DNA of 64,000 nucleotides, from NCBI GenBank assembly GCA_003864495.1, contig ML133452.1, positions 843,672 through 907,671 on the forward strand. Direction: 5' to 3'. Source of the stretch: Nemopilema nomurai. Taxonomy: Eukaryota > Cnidaria > Scyphozoa > Rhizostomeae > Rhizostomatidae. A program made the position numbers and the translations under genes. The notes under the pieces are model-generated. The model saw only the letters and a list, made by a program, of their open reading frames with translations, had not been told where the DNA came from and did not search any database. This document shows positions 46,356 through 58,879 of the stretch, in pieces. Position 1 is the first letter of the stretch; each line of letters opens with the position of its first letter.

Positions 46356-49300
46356 ATGCTTTACCTTGTTGGTTTGGGACTCGGTGACGCAAAAGATATC
46401 ACCGTCAAAGGCCTTGAGATTGTGAAAAATGCGGAGAGGGTTTACCTTGAAGCATATACTTCAATATTAACCATTGGGAAAGAGGAACTCGTGAGTACAA
46501 GTTGTTGTTGTTGTGCGTTGTGTCACTCGGTTTTATTTATCAAACTATTTTCTGGTTAAATACAAAATCTAAAAATCAAAAGAAAACTATTTGTAAGGAG
46601 AAGGTATGTGATACTTACGTGAACTGTTGTCCTAAAAACAAAAGAACCATACGTATCTAGGTACGTTATTTGAAATTTTATACCTGAATAAAGTTTAAAG
46701 CTTAACATAGTCATGTAATTTTTTAGCGGTAACTTGTTTCGTCTTCTAGGGAGCAATTCCAAAATTTTGCTGATATATTGTGGCCACTATAGCAGCAAAG
46801 ACAACATTGCATCATCTAGTCCAATATTTTTTCACAAGTGTAGAAATGTGTGTCATTTTTATACGTACAAAAGAGGCAGGATGAATGTTGCTTTTGAAAC
46901 AGATTTTTATTTTATTAAATATCGTCGGCTGATCTTTAGATTTCCAGCAATTTGCAAATTAGAATGAATATCTGAAAATTTATTTATCTTTCATATGCTT
47001 TCTTTACATCTGCAGGAAAAGTTTTATGGAAGAGAAGTCATTTTAGCTGATAGGACTTTGGTGGAACAAGATTCTGGTACTTTGAAATATGAATAAATGT
47101 ATTAAATGTAAATGTATTAAATATATATGATTAAATATGAGTAAATGTATTTTCTTTTATTCTTATCACTTTAAAGAAACCTGACAAATTTTTCCTTCCC
47201 TTTATTTCAATTCCATGTTAGCTCCCTTACATCTTTCCTCCGATTTCTCTTTAAAATATAAAGTTACAGTGACACCAGCTCCCAATTTTTCAAATTCTAG
47301 ACCTTGTAAGTGTTTTGGTACTCATGAGATCACTATCACTTAAATTCTTTCTCAATTATATCTAAGATCTGAATCAATTTTTTTAGAATCATAGAATTTT
47401 TACTTACTATCTAAAAAAAATTCGTATCTTGATTATTCCCTTAGTTTGTCCTGATTCCAGGTTTGTGGTTTGTGTGCTAAAGATAGGCTCTTATAGATAT
47501 ATGAACTCTATGGAGAATTTGGAAAAATTTGAACAAGTTGCTTTCTGTTTGTCTAAACAAAGCTATGAATAAATTAGTGCATAAATTTATGAACACCTCA
47601 GCATCACTGACAGGGAGGAATATAGTTGTCAACCTCATGTTCAATTTTGAGCTAGGAACAGTAGTGCAAATGATGATCTTTGTCTCCTTTTTCACAGAAT
47701 CAATTCTTTTGGATGCTCAAACCAAAGATATTGCTTTCCTCGTTGTAGGTGATCCATTTGGGTAAGTTATGTTCAATGCATAATTTAAATTAATGCTTGT
47801 TTTAGTGTTCATCCACTTTTTAAAAGTTTGTTATATAGACTTTGAGTATAACCTTTTTAGAGCAATAATTGCAATGATATTATCTTGTAGAAACTGGTGA
47901 TGCTTTTAAATGTCTATAAAATCAATAGGACACTATTTCTGGGCTGTTAGTTGATTGCTGGAATCTGTGATGCATCAAAACTCCTTTTTATGATTCATTT
48001 CACTGTTTAGGTTAATGTTTATTATTCTAATGTCAGGGTTGTTCGGTTCTGAGTCATGTAGGAGAGAGATAGCAAGTTTTGTAACATGTTAGGTTGCTTT
48101 TTCCAGTGCAACAACACACACAGATCTAGTGATTAGAGCTAAGGAATGTGGTATTCGTTACCAAGTGGTTCACAATGCATCAATTCTGAATGCAGCTGGC
48201 TGTTGTGGCCTCCAGGTGAGAAGAAATCACATTTCTAGCCTACTGGAACAGTCAGGCATGGCTCTCGCCAATCACTTGTCTGTAAAGTCTGTAAAAAAAT
48301 CTGTGAAAAATCTTATGTTTGCTTTTCCATAAAAATTTATGAACTAAATCATGAACTTCTGATTGGTCTTGCCAAATTTACATTCTTAATATTTGCGTAT
48401 TGTCACAATTGGTGCTCATTTAGGCATGTTTTAGCGTATTTGGTTTTCCAATGACAGCTTTGTAGGATTAAACCTTTATTAAAACATTTCTATCTACTCT
48501 AGTAGTCTATCAATGAAAGCCTCCATGCAAAGAGAACTCAGGGGCACTTCCACTTAAACAGATTTGGTGAATACAGTAGTGTCCCTCAATGAAGAAACAC
48601 CTTTTTTGATTTCAGGTCTGATGCATTTCTAAAACAATGAGATATATACTTAGAATCAGGGTAATGTTTCTAATACTGAAAACCATGTTTTACTATTGAT
48701 CATCCACTCAGACACAAACTCAATGATTGTGATAAAAATACCAAATGCTTGTTTGATTTCTATTTGTAATGTTTCACTTTCAAGAAAAGCCACAAAATTT
48801 CCATAAAGATACTTTTCCTAGGTTTGCTTTCAAAGTTCTCTTTTATAAGGCCAGGCTCAGTTAATGAAATTGGAAAGCTTAAACAGACAGTTCTTGTGGT
48901 CAATAATTGGAAACTCTAACTTATCCTACTATTTATATAGTGTACTATAAGCCTTTAGGATTACATCAGTTTTTCCACGAAGTTTCTTTAAAATACGGTT
49001 CAGATACATTATAATACAAAACTTCAGTGTTGTTTCTATGTCAATTGATCCTATGCCCTTCTTGACCCAGTCTTCTACGTGTCTTTGTCTTGGACAGAGG
49101 TTGTTCAGACAGTTCTGTTTTACAAATATTAAGTTATATTAAAGTTTTTGAATATGAAAGAAGCTTTTTCATCTCTTTCTAAATTATGGTTTGTGTTTCT
49201 AAAAATTGTGTTTTTATATGCGGGACACTACTGTTTAGCAAATACATGACAAGGCTGCCTTTGAAAACCATTTTTAATTTAGCATTTTCACACAAAGGTT

Positions 49301-52300
49301 CTGATGCCTTTCTTCTCTGACACAGCTTTACAGCTTTGGCGAAACTGTTTCCATTGTCATGTGGGAAGATGAGTGGAGGCCTGAAAGTTTCTACGATAAA
49401 ATCATTGCTAACATGCAGCGAGGACTTCATACCCTTTGCTTGCTAGGTACGCTTTGTGTGATTTAGCACTGGAGGGATTTGTATAATTGATTCAACCGTC
49501 ATTTTAGTGGCTTATAAAGTAGTCGTATCTGTTCAAGTGGATATCGATACTGCAGAGCCCAGGGCTGCGTTAGTTTTTAAAAGGTGCATCAATAAGTGTG
49601 GGTAAAAGTGTGGATATAAAAGCTCGAATAAGATTTTACTTCAACTTTCAAGTTCAAAGAGTATCTCTTATTTGTGATTTGCTTGGATTAACCAAGGTTT
49701 TCGGCCATTTTCATACTCTGAGGAGTGTTAGATGAGAAAATACTTTAGGTTTGTGAGAATTATGTTCCCGCTATTTCTTGCCATTGTAAAGTTTTGCATT
49801 ACGAAACAGTTGTTCATCTTGAAAAGCCATCTCTCCTTGCCCTACGTACTGAAGAATCACTAGGCAATGGTTTTGTCCTTAACCTCAGAATAATGGCTAA
49901 ACTTTTTAACCTCCATTTTCATTGTAGTTTTACAAACAATCTGTTTCTCTCCGAAAGAAATGTATTTCTCAAATCTAAACAAATGTGCGAAAATTGTTAA
50001 ATTAACCAAGTCATTCCGCTCCTCTATACCAGGCTGTGCTTCGTTCCAGACAAAACATTACTTGTTTGCAACTCCAATGTATACCCGTTTAAGGTGCCAG
50101 TTACACTATACCGGATTGCTATCGGAGCGGAGTGATTTTCATATCGGATAGGGGTTTCAGTTACACTACGCCGCACGTATCCGGTACACAACGCTCTGAT
50201 TAGCGGAGTGAAAATCACTCCGCTCTGGAGGTGATACGAAAATCACTCCAGAGTCACTCCGTAGCGGAGTGTTGTAGTGTAATCGCACTAATCCGATGTA
50301 CTCCACTCTGAAACCTCGTTTCAAAGTTTGGCGCCTAAATTCAAGATGGACGACCTAGAATTTCAAGTAGCTCTTATGTCAGTGTTCATCTCACTCGCCA
50401 GTATTTTACAATTGTCGTTTATTTTTTATCGACACACTTCGCATCTATATTTGATGCAAAGACAAAGATATGCAGAGGAGGCTATATTTGCATTATCTAG
50501 CAAGGCAAGTCGCAAAGCAAAGAAAGAAAAGGCTCGGCGAAGGTTTTGGCTAAAGCCAGGGAGATGCGACAGTTAGTGGTTAGGCTTTCAAAAGGGGCTG
50601 CCTGTTCCTGCAGAGTGGAAAGAGAACTTCCGAATGACTTTTTCCTTTTTCGACATTTTCCGGATTGTTTTTCGTCATTCTCGCAGAATTTATTGAAAAA
50701 AATATCTATTACACCACAACGCAAATCTTCTACAAGATCAAGAAAGTGATGAATTTTGGCGCGCTTTGTAAACAAGCAAATACGCATTGCATTGTGGTCA
50801 AAAATGCGGAGGAATATGGCGTAGGAGCAAGCGGAGCGTCTTAGTGTAACTGCTACCCTAATTATCACTCTGGAGTAAAAATTACTCCGCTCCGCTCCGC
50901 TCCGCTCGGATAGCAATCCGGTATAGTGTAACTCCAGCCTAAATATGACTTGCTGATTTGACTTAATATTTTCTATTTTTAATATCCTTTTAGACATTAA
51001 GATGAAAGAACAAAGTGTCGAGAATATGATGAAGTAAGTTAATTTCTGCAATGGATCGATACTCATTTCGCTTAATGCTTTCCTTGTCTTAATCTTTCCA
51101 ACATCCTTACTTGATTCTATGTAGAGTTTCTTGATTCTATGCTTTTTCCTTTCATATTTCCCAAGTTCATTTGAGCTTTTATCCCAACTTAAATTAATGT
51201 GAGTTGCGTTCAAATCACAATGTGCAGGTATATACAAATATCCACTCATTATGGGTACCGGGTCTTCGAACAGGATGACTCTGTCTTGCTATCTTCAGCT
51301 TCAAACTCAATCATATTAACAGGCGCCAGCTTATCAGAGATGCAAATATGAAATCGAGATTACTATGACAGTGGAAAAACACTAATTTTTAGTATTCACA
51401 ACTTTCGACTATTTTATGAATGGAAATTGATTGCTTTGACTTTCAAAATCTATAATCTTGCCTTTTTTAGACGAAAGAAAGTTTACGAGCCTCCAAGATT
51501 TCTAACGTGTGCAGATGCTATTAATCAGCTTTTAACAATTGCGGAGAAGCGGAGTTCTAGTAGTAAGCCAGGTAACACTGTTTTGCTTTAATGGCTATTT
51601 GCCATGAATTTGTCTTCTGATGCAAGGTTTTTTCGTCAAGAAGTCTAGCAAAAGAATTACTTTCCAAGACAAGAAAAGGGGTGGAACAGGGAAGAATTGT
51701 CAATAAAAAAAATTTTACTTCTACAAGTTTTTGCCGAAATCACAAATAGTTCTTTTTCAGTTTCAATGTCTGTTAATAGGGATGTCAACGAGACAACCAT
51801 TTTCCAAGGAATTTATAAAAACAGTTCTTTCATAGCCATCATTACTTTTTAGCAACAATGCTACCTCCTCAAACTTTCTATTTCCTTTTCAGTCATTTTC
51901 TTTTATTGTTGCCACCTTTTATTTTCAATTCAATATTCATTACTTTTTTCTCAACTATTGATATTATCATACTTTTCCTACTACTCGTATAAACGCATTT
52001 TCAATTATTTCAATTTCTCACCACCATTCCCCGACATTAACCTTGTTTCGCTTGCTCAATATTCCGATCGCTCAGTTTTTCCAACTCATACACAATTGCA
52101 ATTTTATATAAGTTCCCATCCAAATTATAAGGCGTCACCACAAAACGACAGCAACCGCGTGGTTGTGCTTCAATGTTGAGTCAAACTTTTTCAATCGTAT
52201 TTTTGCTAGTGGTATTCACCTAGCCCGACTTGCTCTTACCGTTTCAGATATGAGTCCGGAGACTCTTTGCATAGGACTCGCGCGAGTAGGCTGGGATTCA

Positions 52301-52453
52301 CAGAAGATAGTAGCCGGGACAATGTTACAAGTTAGCGATTTCGATCTTGGCCCACCCATCCATTCGCTAGTGATACCAGGAAAAATGCACTTTTTAGAAG
52401 CGGACATGGTTAAACAGTTTGCGCTAGATCCGGAAATTATCACATGTACCTGA
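46356..52453 (+). CDS. DPH5: Diphthine methyl ester synthase (diphthamide biosynthesis)
   Basis: Eight exons: 46356-46490, 47016-47076, 47698-47761, 48107-48215, 49326-49446, 50994-51033, 51471-51571, 52248-52453; 278 aa in frame, close to the usual 280-290. The start is the ATG of [11 protein letters not shown]; an upstream in-frame TTG is not used. Motifs: [19 protein letters not shown], then [55 protein letters not shown], and the C-terminal [12 protein letters not shown]. These belong to the SAM-dependent tetrapyrrole-methylase fold. Role: methylates the precursor on the diphthamide histidine of elongation factor 2 in the cytosol, the target of ADP-ribosylating toxins. A Harbinger relic lies in the intron after 49446. 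Confidence 0.97.
50093..50939 (+). mobile_element. Decayed PIF/Harbinger-like element with transposase N-terminal remnant
   Basis: Ends GGTGCCAGTTACACTATACC and, inverted, GGCTGGAGTTACACTATACC; the inverted repeat continues through CGGATTGCTATC and GAGCGG. TAA flanks both sides (50090-50092, 50940-50942), the Harbinger target. Inside, a frame from ATG 50346 reads a membrane-like start, then [10 protein letters not shown], a TAG stop, and continues [19 protein letters not shown] before a second stop. EWKENFRM after an RRFW-type motif is what I know from N-termini of cnidarian HARBI1-like transposases. No catalytic domain remains. It lies in the DPH5 intron 49447-50993. Confidence 0.75.
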
Positions 52454-54037
52454 GAATAATTTAGCTGCCCAAGGTCGGATTATTTTTTTTGTAATTTGGT
52501 CACAAAAAGAGTACATTCGCAAAGGTCTTGCGAGGGCAGTCGGGGTGGAAATAGCAGCTATTAATGCCTTTGCATGTCTGTACTGGGAATTGTTATTAGA
52601 TATGATGCACTGAGCAGGCTAATGCGGATCTTCCAAATTCTTTCGTGCTTGGCAATGTGTCTTTTAAATCGAAATGCGATTGTCTTTCTTTGCCTTTTGT
52701 GCCGATCTGCACATGTTGAGAAAGTCTGTCTTGTCGACTGCCGAATGCAGTGCTCAAATGGTTTGCGGGCGATCAAACTAAAACGCAACTCCTTTTTCTA
52801 TCAAAATGCTGGCCTTTTGGCGTGAAATATCTATCTGGTTTGGTTACCTTGAGCGCGATCTCGTCAGGAGGGTCTCTGTAAAACAAAGGAGGGGGTTTTT
52901 CGTGAAGATCCTAATCACATCAAAACATGGCCACCCTTGGTCGTTCTTGGGTGTGATTTTCACGATGTAAACTCTCTGTAGACGAACGTACTACCTATAA
53001 ATCACTACAAGGTGAAAGTGAATCGTCGGTGCTTTGTACTCTTCGCTTACACACAATGCGGCTCCTTGTACGCTTGTTTCTCCCTCAAGACCTCAAGACT
53101 GGTCTTTCTGCCAATTCATGTTCTCCATGAAAAGAGATATTTGCAAAATACGACCCTGAATCGAACAATTTACACACATAAAAAACCTTTCATTCAACTA
53201 GGCCGACTCTTTGAAAAAAGTTCGTTTGCATGCAATAATAATAGAGTAAAGGAATAAACTCGACTGGGTCATCTATTGCAAGTGTGCTAGGACAAGGCAA
53301 GCAGCCTTAAATATGCACCGTTTATTTAAACTTTTATCAAATCAATTTCCAAGGGGAGAGAGTTTGAACCACTTCAATTTTGTCATGTAGACTAATTGGT
53401 TGATCGGTTTGAAGAGGGAAGCGTCCATCTGACGTTTGTTTGGAGGTGTCACACTAGCACAGGGGCTTCAGACCTTTGCATCAACATTTACCTTTCATTT
53501 CAAGCTATGATCCATTTTCCAAACTTTGCCGACGAAATAGCCCGACAGAAAGTACAAGATTGTATATGGACACTATCGTTGGTGCATTGTCGGCCGACCT
53601 GGGGCCATCGAACAGCTGGGACATTAATACGTGATTTCATTTTGGGATGGGTGATCAAAGGTATACTTTTTTTTCACTACTGGTTTTTTGCAAAGTAGAT
53701 GATATCCTGGCCATTTCTTGAAAAAGGAAAGTTAATGTTTTAAGGTATCAAGGTATTAAATGTGTCTCAAATAGCTCTCAAGTGCGTCTTCAATTAAGTT
53801 AATTTAGCTCAACAAACTCATTCCAAAGGCATGCATGGTTGCAGACGCCAACTTAATATACGCTGACAAATAAAGTCCCATAGTATATTAGCAAGTGCTG
53901 GATGTCCGACTTTGAAGGACTGTTTTCCTGAAGGGGCTGTTAGTTGTACGGCAGCTCTTTCTACCGCTTTGACTTTCAATTAATTAGGATAGCGTGAATT
54001 TGAAACTTACATGGGGGCAGCAAAGGAAACGGTCGTA

Positions 54038-54488
54038 CCGTATTTACTCTAATATTCCCGCCTCTCTTTTATTCCCGCCTCTCTAGTAGTCCCACTTGTA
54101 TTTCATAGATTGAAAGAATAATCCCGCCTCCCCAGTAATCCCGCATGCGGTGTTGAAACTTTTAATCTGCATTTGCTATTCATTATACACTTTGTATGGG
54201 CGTCACAGTCAAAGATTGAAACTTATGCTTAGAGTGAATGGGTTAAATCGCTATTGTTGAAAATTATTATCACTGTTACTACTGTTGAAAAAATTATTGT
54301 ATTTGTTGAAATTGCATATTTTTCACTCTGATTTTCCACACCCACGTTTAAACGATATGCTCAAGCTAGACTTCAAGGCAATGAGAAAATAATCCCGCCT
54401 CTCTATTGTACCCGCCTCTTCAATAATCCCGCCTTTTTTATTGGATTGAAACGCTAATCCCGCAGCGGGAATTTTAGAGTAAATACGG
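54038..54488. mobile_element. Non-autonomous TIR element, mariner-like (CCGTATTTACTCTAA ends)
   Basis: Left end CCGTATTTACTCTAATATT and right end (inverted) CCGTATTTACTCTAAAATT match in 18 of 19 bases, with TA on each side. Both flanks of the interior carry repeated AATCCCGCCTC units. Length 451 bp, non-coding apart from chance frames. Confidence 0.83.
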
Positions 54489-54791
54489 TATTTCAGGTTA
54501 TTTTCAAGAATATCAAATGGTTAGAAGATGGCAGGCCTTAGCATGGTGGCTAGATCAGTTTGTGTTGCTCTTGAATGACAAAGTCATATGTACTTATTTA
54601 CCATCGATCGTTTGAGTTTTCATCTCTGTCTCAGTTTGTGATACAGACCTCTAACTCTGAAACGCACCTTCAGATGGACACAGTCGGAATGCTGTGGAGA
54701 AAATTGTCTCCTTCTAATTTGGAACCATTATAATTTATTTTTTATATGTATTTGGTTCTCATGATCACTTTATGTTTTAACGCTAAGTGAA

Positions 54792-55166
54792 TCATCGCAA
54801 AGTAGCAAAGATTTTATCAGGACCATTTACTAGGTTTCTGGTAGATTTTGCCAGAGGCATAATGAATCTTTTCTGTTTGTTACTGCCCTTTTCCAAAAAC
54901 CTACCAACATTTGCAACCAAAGCAATTTCTTCCCCTTCATCCATTTCAGTCTTCCACTTGGTTGTAGATGGCTTTGATGCCCTTGAATCCGCACTGAGAA
55001 CAACTTTGTCAGATTGGTTGCTTGATACTTTGCCAAATGCCATATGTATTTTGTGTTTCATCTCCTGCATCCTTTTTTCTTTGGCACACATACCTTCGTC
55101 AAGTCCGAAATTGTCTCTTCCATATATTTGCATCTGTAGACACACCAGACCAATTATAAGAAGCAT
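54792..55166 (-). pseudogene. Unassigned open frame, possible gene relic
   Basis: A minus-strand frame of 124 codons with charged composition (repeated K, E, R; GRDNFGLDEGMCAKEKRMQ). The same frame continues upstream to about 55389 with two in-frame stops and a Cys-rich stretch reading NWCIQGMC and CTCP. The opposite strand is open for 200 codons but is hydrophobic and starts with GTG, as expected for the antisense of charged coding sequence. WCIxGxC resembles Cys-rich segments of secreted metalloproteases, but this is too little to name it. I treat it as a decayed or retroposed fragment. Confidence 0.3.
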
Positions 55167-57143
55167 TGCTCACACCATGTTCGAATGCTGCTTGTTAAGT
55201 GTGGCCTTTTTGCGCCGGTGTTCGTATCTGCCTTTGGAGCTGAATGTGTTTGCGCCACAGGATTCCTGCCCTTTTATACTCTGGGCTATGTTCCCATTAC
55301 TTCATCTCGGGCATGTGCACTGCTGTTTTTCTGTTTGTGCGTTTGCAACTAAGCCGGAGGAGCACATACCCTGGATGCACCAATTGTGAATCAATATTTG
55401 GATGAAGCAAAGACGCGGGAAATTTGATTATAGTGAGTTACGTAAGGCCTAACCAGTTGAAACCAGTTTGTCTTCAACGACGGCAGGAAAGACAAGCCAC
55501 TTTAAAAATCCCATATTTTCCATGTCACTGTAATTAATAAAGCCTGTTTACCAACCCCTGTTTCATCAATTTCTGCTATCAATTCTATAGGCGATTCCAT
55601 CTTCAAAAATTTTAATTCACTGTCTCCAGACACTTTTGTTTCAGGCTAGATATCCTGCTGTGTTCATCTCTTTCTTTGTGTCCCTGTGCTTCTTGCGGCT
55701 ACGTTTTGAGGCTGTCGAAAGAAGCGTCCGATGGCTACAATGCCTACCGTATTTGCTGATAAACCAGCGACGTTTCTGCGTGGAAAAAGGGAGAAGAAAA
55801 TGTTGAGGTTCTGCAAGTCCTTTGAAAGACAAGGTGCCGCGCGAATTTACGGCTTTTGTAATTAGTTAACGGATACTCGAAGAAAATACCCATTACTATT
55901 CTTTTTGAGGCTTCCAACACTTTTATATGTTGCAATGAATACCTTAGCAAATATAATGAATAAACGCGCGCAGCTAGAATTCTAACTTGTAAGGCAACCT
56001 CTTTTTCAACCTGGCCTCCTCTTCCCATAATACCTAAAAGCATAACAGCACCGCAAATTACCTAAGCAAGTATAAAGCTATTTAAGATATGTTGCTAGGA
56101 AGCATCTTAGAAGAAGTCGCAACGTCATGGGTAATTATTTCGTGATTGTTCCCTTTCAAAGCAAAATGCTAAACAACCCTTATTTACACACATTGTTCTC
56201 TTTTCAAAAACTTTATAAAACACGAGTCTTGAAGCACATCCAAAAATAATCACAAAGCATTTTCATCACAAGCCATGGCAAACTTGCTGTGGAATGCGAT
56301 TCCGAGAAATATTTTCTAGCTCTGCTTGAATTTCCCCATCTAGGGGTACTTTTGGGTTTATTCTTCTCAAAGGTCACAAAAACAGATATAGGTTGTACGT
56401 GAAAGGCAACGTAGGCAAGTGATTAATTAGCCAGTACTTCAATTACTTTATATTTAATGCTAAGAAACGTCACAACTTTGGCGTGATATGTACCAGGAAC
56501 CAGTATTAGCATTTTGGTGTGGGCATGTCCGGTTGGCGGGTTCATTTCATACCCAAGCTCATTTCACCTCTTCTCTCGCAAAGTAATTTACACTAGACGC
56601 GGTTGGTTTTCACCTGGAAGCAACGAAGAAACTATATTTTGTGTGAATGATGCATATGCATTGACAATTATGCGGCATTCTAATTGAAGAAGGTGAAAAT
56701 GGGAGTTGGAGGTAATTACTTGGTTGCCACCTTCTCAGTGGAATGAGCTTCGTAATAAAAGAAGCTTAAACTGAACAGATTCAGTATTTGCCAGAGAACA
56801 TCAAAGAAGGCTGTATCTGAAGAAAGAATCAAAAAAGATTTCACCCTAAACTTCAAGGTTAGTTAGCAATTGCAGCATACTTTGCGGCCATTTATTTGCT
56901 CATTTGATATCGCCCTGTCCTTCCTTACTGCTGTGCTATGTTAAAATTTAACATAATTTGATATACTTATGACTAAATTGTTGCTTATGGTCCTATAGTA
57001 TCGATAAACGAATCTTGTTAGGTCAGTAAAACAGCATTTCAATTTCTCAACGATTGAATTTTAATAAGTTGTCGATTCTGTGTTATGCCTTATTGTGTTG
57101 CGTTTCTCCCAACCTTAATTAGGTCGATTTTCTTTCCTTAGAC

Positions 57144-58037
57144 ATGAAGGTAAATCGCTCTATGACCGAAGTAATCATCACGTCATTACTGTTAATTATC
57201 ATAACAGCGATAGGCGTCGTTGGCAATCTTCTAATATCATACATATTCAGCCGTCGAGAGATGATCAAGCACATCCACATATCAACGAGGTATTTAATCA
57301 TCAGCCTTGCCATCGTCGACATGATCATTTCCGCCAGCAACGTCGTCTACATATTCAATCTGCATGGCTGTGACCTCACTGCAGACTACATTCTGTGCCA
57401 AGCCAGCGGTTTCGTTAATATCGGCCTCGTTCTCGCCTCCATATGGATGATCGTTCTCATAGGCATGAACCGGGCCTGCATTGTCACCAGGAAGGCGTTT
57501 CACTTTACGAAGCGCAAAACTCTTTTCTACATCTCTTTGGCGTGGCTCTTGTCGACCTTAGTCGGTGTCGCTCCCATTTTCGGCTGGTCAGAATACTTTA
57601 ACAGAAAGAGTCAGTTTGTCTGTACGGTCAAATTTCTTCAATCAAAGTCCTTCTCCGTATTTTATTTGATCGCTTTTGAACTTGCCCCGGGCGTGATCAT
57701 TGGAATCTCTACATTCAAAATACTACGAATCAAAAAGAGGAATCTCAAAAGGATTGTCAGCTTCCAGATGTCCAACAAGGAAGAAAGACTGAAACAGGAT
57801 TCACGACAAACAATAATGCTTTTGGTGGTAATATTCGCGTTCATTGTTTGCTTTCTGCCGGAATGTATTCTGAAAAGAGTCCGCCGCCATTATGTTCCAC
57901 ACACTGCTATAGATGCATTGTCATCCATTTTCAGATTGACGAATCATGCTGTCAATCCTCTAATCTACGGACTTCTGAATACAGATTTCCGAAAATCTTT
58001 GATCAAGATTATCGTGAACTTTGTCAAATGCAGATGA
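57144..58037 (+). CDS. Class A (rhodopsin-like) G-protein-coupled receptor, 297 aa
   Basis: Coding region in one exon. A pyrimidine-rich tract and AG end two bases before the ATG (57140-57141), so an intron interrupts the 5' UTR; a donor-like AAG/GTTAGT near 56861 could be its partner. Seven hydrophobic helices with class A landmarks: N28 in GVVGN (TM1), D59 in SLAIVD (TM2), C85 and C160 for the extracellular disulfide, W134 (TM4), NPLIY in TM7. Departures: the DRY motif is NRA (N109-R110-A111), and TM6 reads CFLP instead of CWxP. The N-terminus is very short (about 9 residues) and the loop before TM6 is basic. Orphan; it resembles the melatonin/opsin-like orphan receptors abundant in cnidarians. 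Ligand unknown. Confidence 0.92.
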   Translation: MKVNRSMTEVIITSLLLIIITAIGVVGNLLISYIFSRREMIKHIHISTRYLIISLAIVDMIISASNVVYIFNLHGCDLTADYILCQASGFVNIGLVLASIWMIVLIGMNRACIVTRKAFHFTKRKTLFYISLAWLLSTLVGVAPIFGWSEYFNRKSQFVCTVKFLQSKSFSVFYLIAFELAPGVIIGISTFKILRIKKRNLKRIVSFQMSNKEERLKQDSRQTIMLLVVIFAFIVCFLPECILKRVRRHYVPHTAIDALSSIFRLTNHAVNPLIYGLLNTDFRKSLIKIIVNFVKCR

Positions 58038-58117
58038 ACCTTTTAAAATGCAGTAATCCTCTCCAGAGATTGACTTTCTTTCACTCAGTTTATTCTGGCT
58101 GTGTGTTAAAAAAGTAC

Positions 58118-58330
58118 ACTTCTAGGCCTTTACATTACATTATATTTTACATTACATTAATTTTACATTATATCATATTATATTATATTATATCACATTA
58201 TATTGTATTTTATTAACTTAAATATATTATATTGTGTTATAAGATACTACGTTATACTCTATTATATTATGCTATAGTACAATATAGTACATTATACTAT
58301 ATCATGCAACATATCATATCATAAAATTCT
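58118..58330 (+). repeat. AT-rich degenerate microsatellite
   Basis: Imperfect five-base units like TTACA, TTATA and ATCAT run for about 210 bases just downstream of the GPCR stop, probably within its 3' UTR. Period about 5 with many substitutions. Confidence 0.75.
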
Positions 58331-58879
58331 TTGTTTATTTTAGTACATCAATATCGTGGCGTGATAGCTTTTTGTGATTGCAGTTTGATCATAAAAAGGG
58401 CTGGGCATAATTATAAAATATTGTGGTACGAATGTTGAAGCATTTGTTTCATGTTTTGTATCTGGTTAGTGATTTTATGTGCCATGCACTCATTTTGACG
58501 TTGTACATTTCCATCGGCACACTCTTGTTTTAATAGTATTGTGTAGACATATTTTGTTCTGTTTTTAGTGTCTTTTTGAGTTCTCATTGCGGATCAAGTA
58601 GTGATTGTATTGTTGTCGAGAAAAGTGTGTTCAGTAGCTGTAATTTCCTGCATGACTCAGTGTGGCCAATGTCGTTTATACAGATGAAATGAGATGGAAG
58701 CTTGAAGCGAATTTCATACATACAAGCTCAAAGGCACAGAAGCAAATAAGGCCCGGTTTCCATATAGCCGTAACTGCCGCTAATCTACCGGCGACGCTTT
58801 CAGGTGCAGTGCCTGTAATAAATGTTACAAATCTGAAAGTTTTACTACCTCGTGTCAGATTCGAGTCACTGTCGCCTTA

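Larger units (their letters stand above)
52454..57143. other. Intergenic region between DPH5 and the GPCR gene
   Basis: Contains a mariner-like MITE (54038-54488) and an unassigned minus-strand open frame (54792-55166, listed separately). The frame at 53396-53698 (+, about 100 codons) ends at a GTATAC donor-like site but has no recognisable domain. AATAAA near 53254 could serve DPH5 but is 800 bases away. On the minus strand at about 55790 an acceptor-like site precedes KRRWFISKY; too short to call. Confidence 0.5.

Noticed and set aside
54787..55389. 200-codon plus-strand frame as a membrane protein gene
   Set aside because: It starts with GTG, has no splice or ATG context, and its hydrophobicity is what the antisense of the charged minus-strand frame would give.
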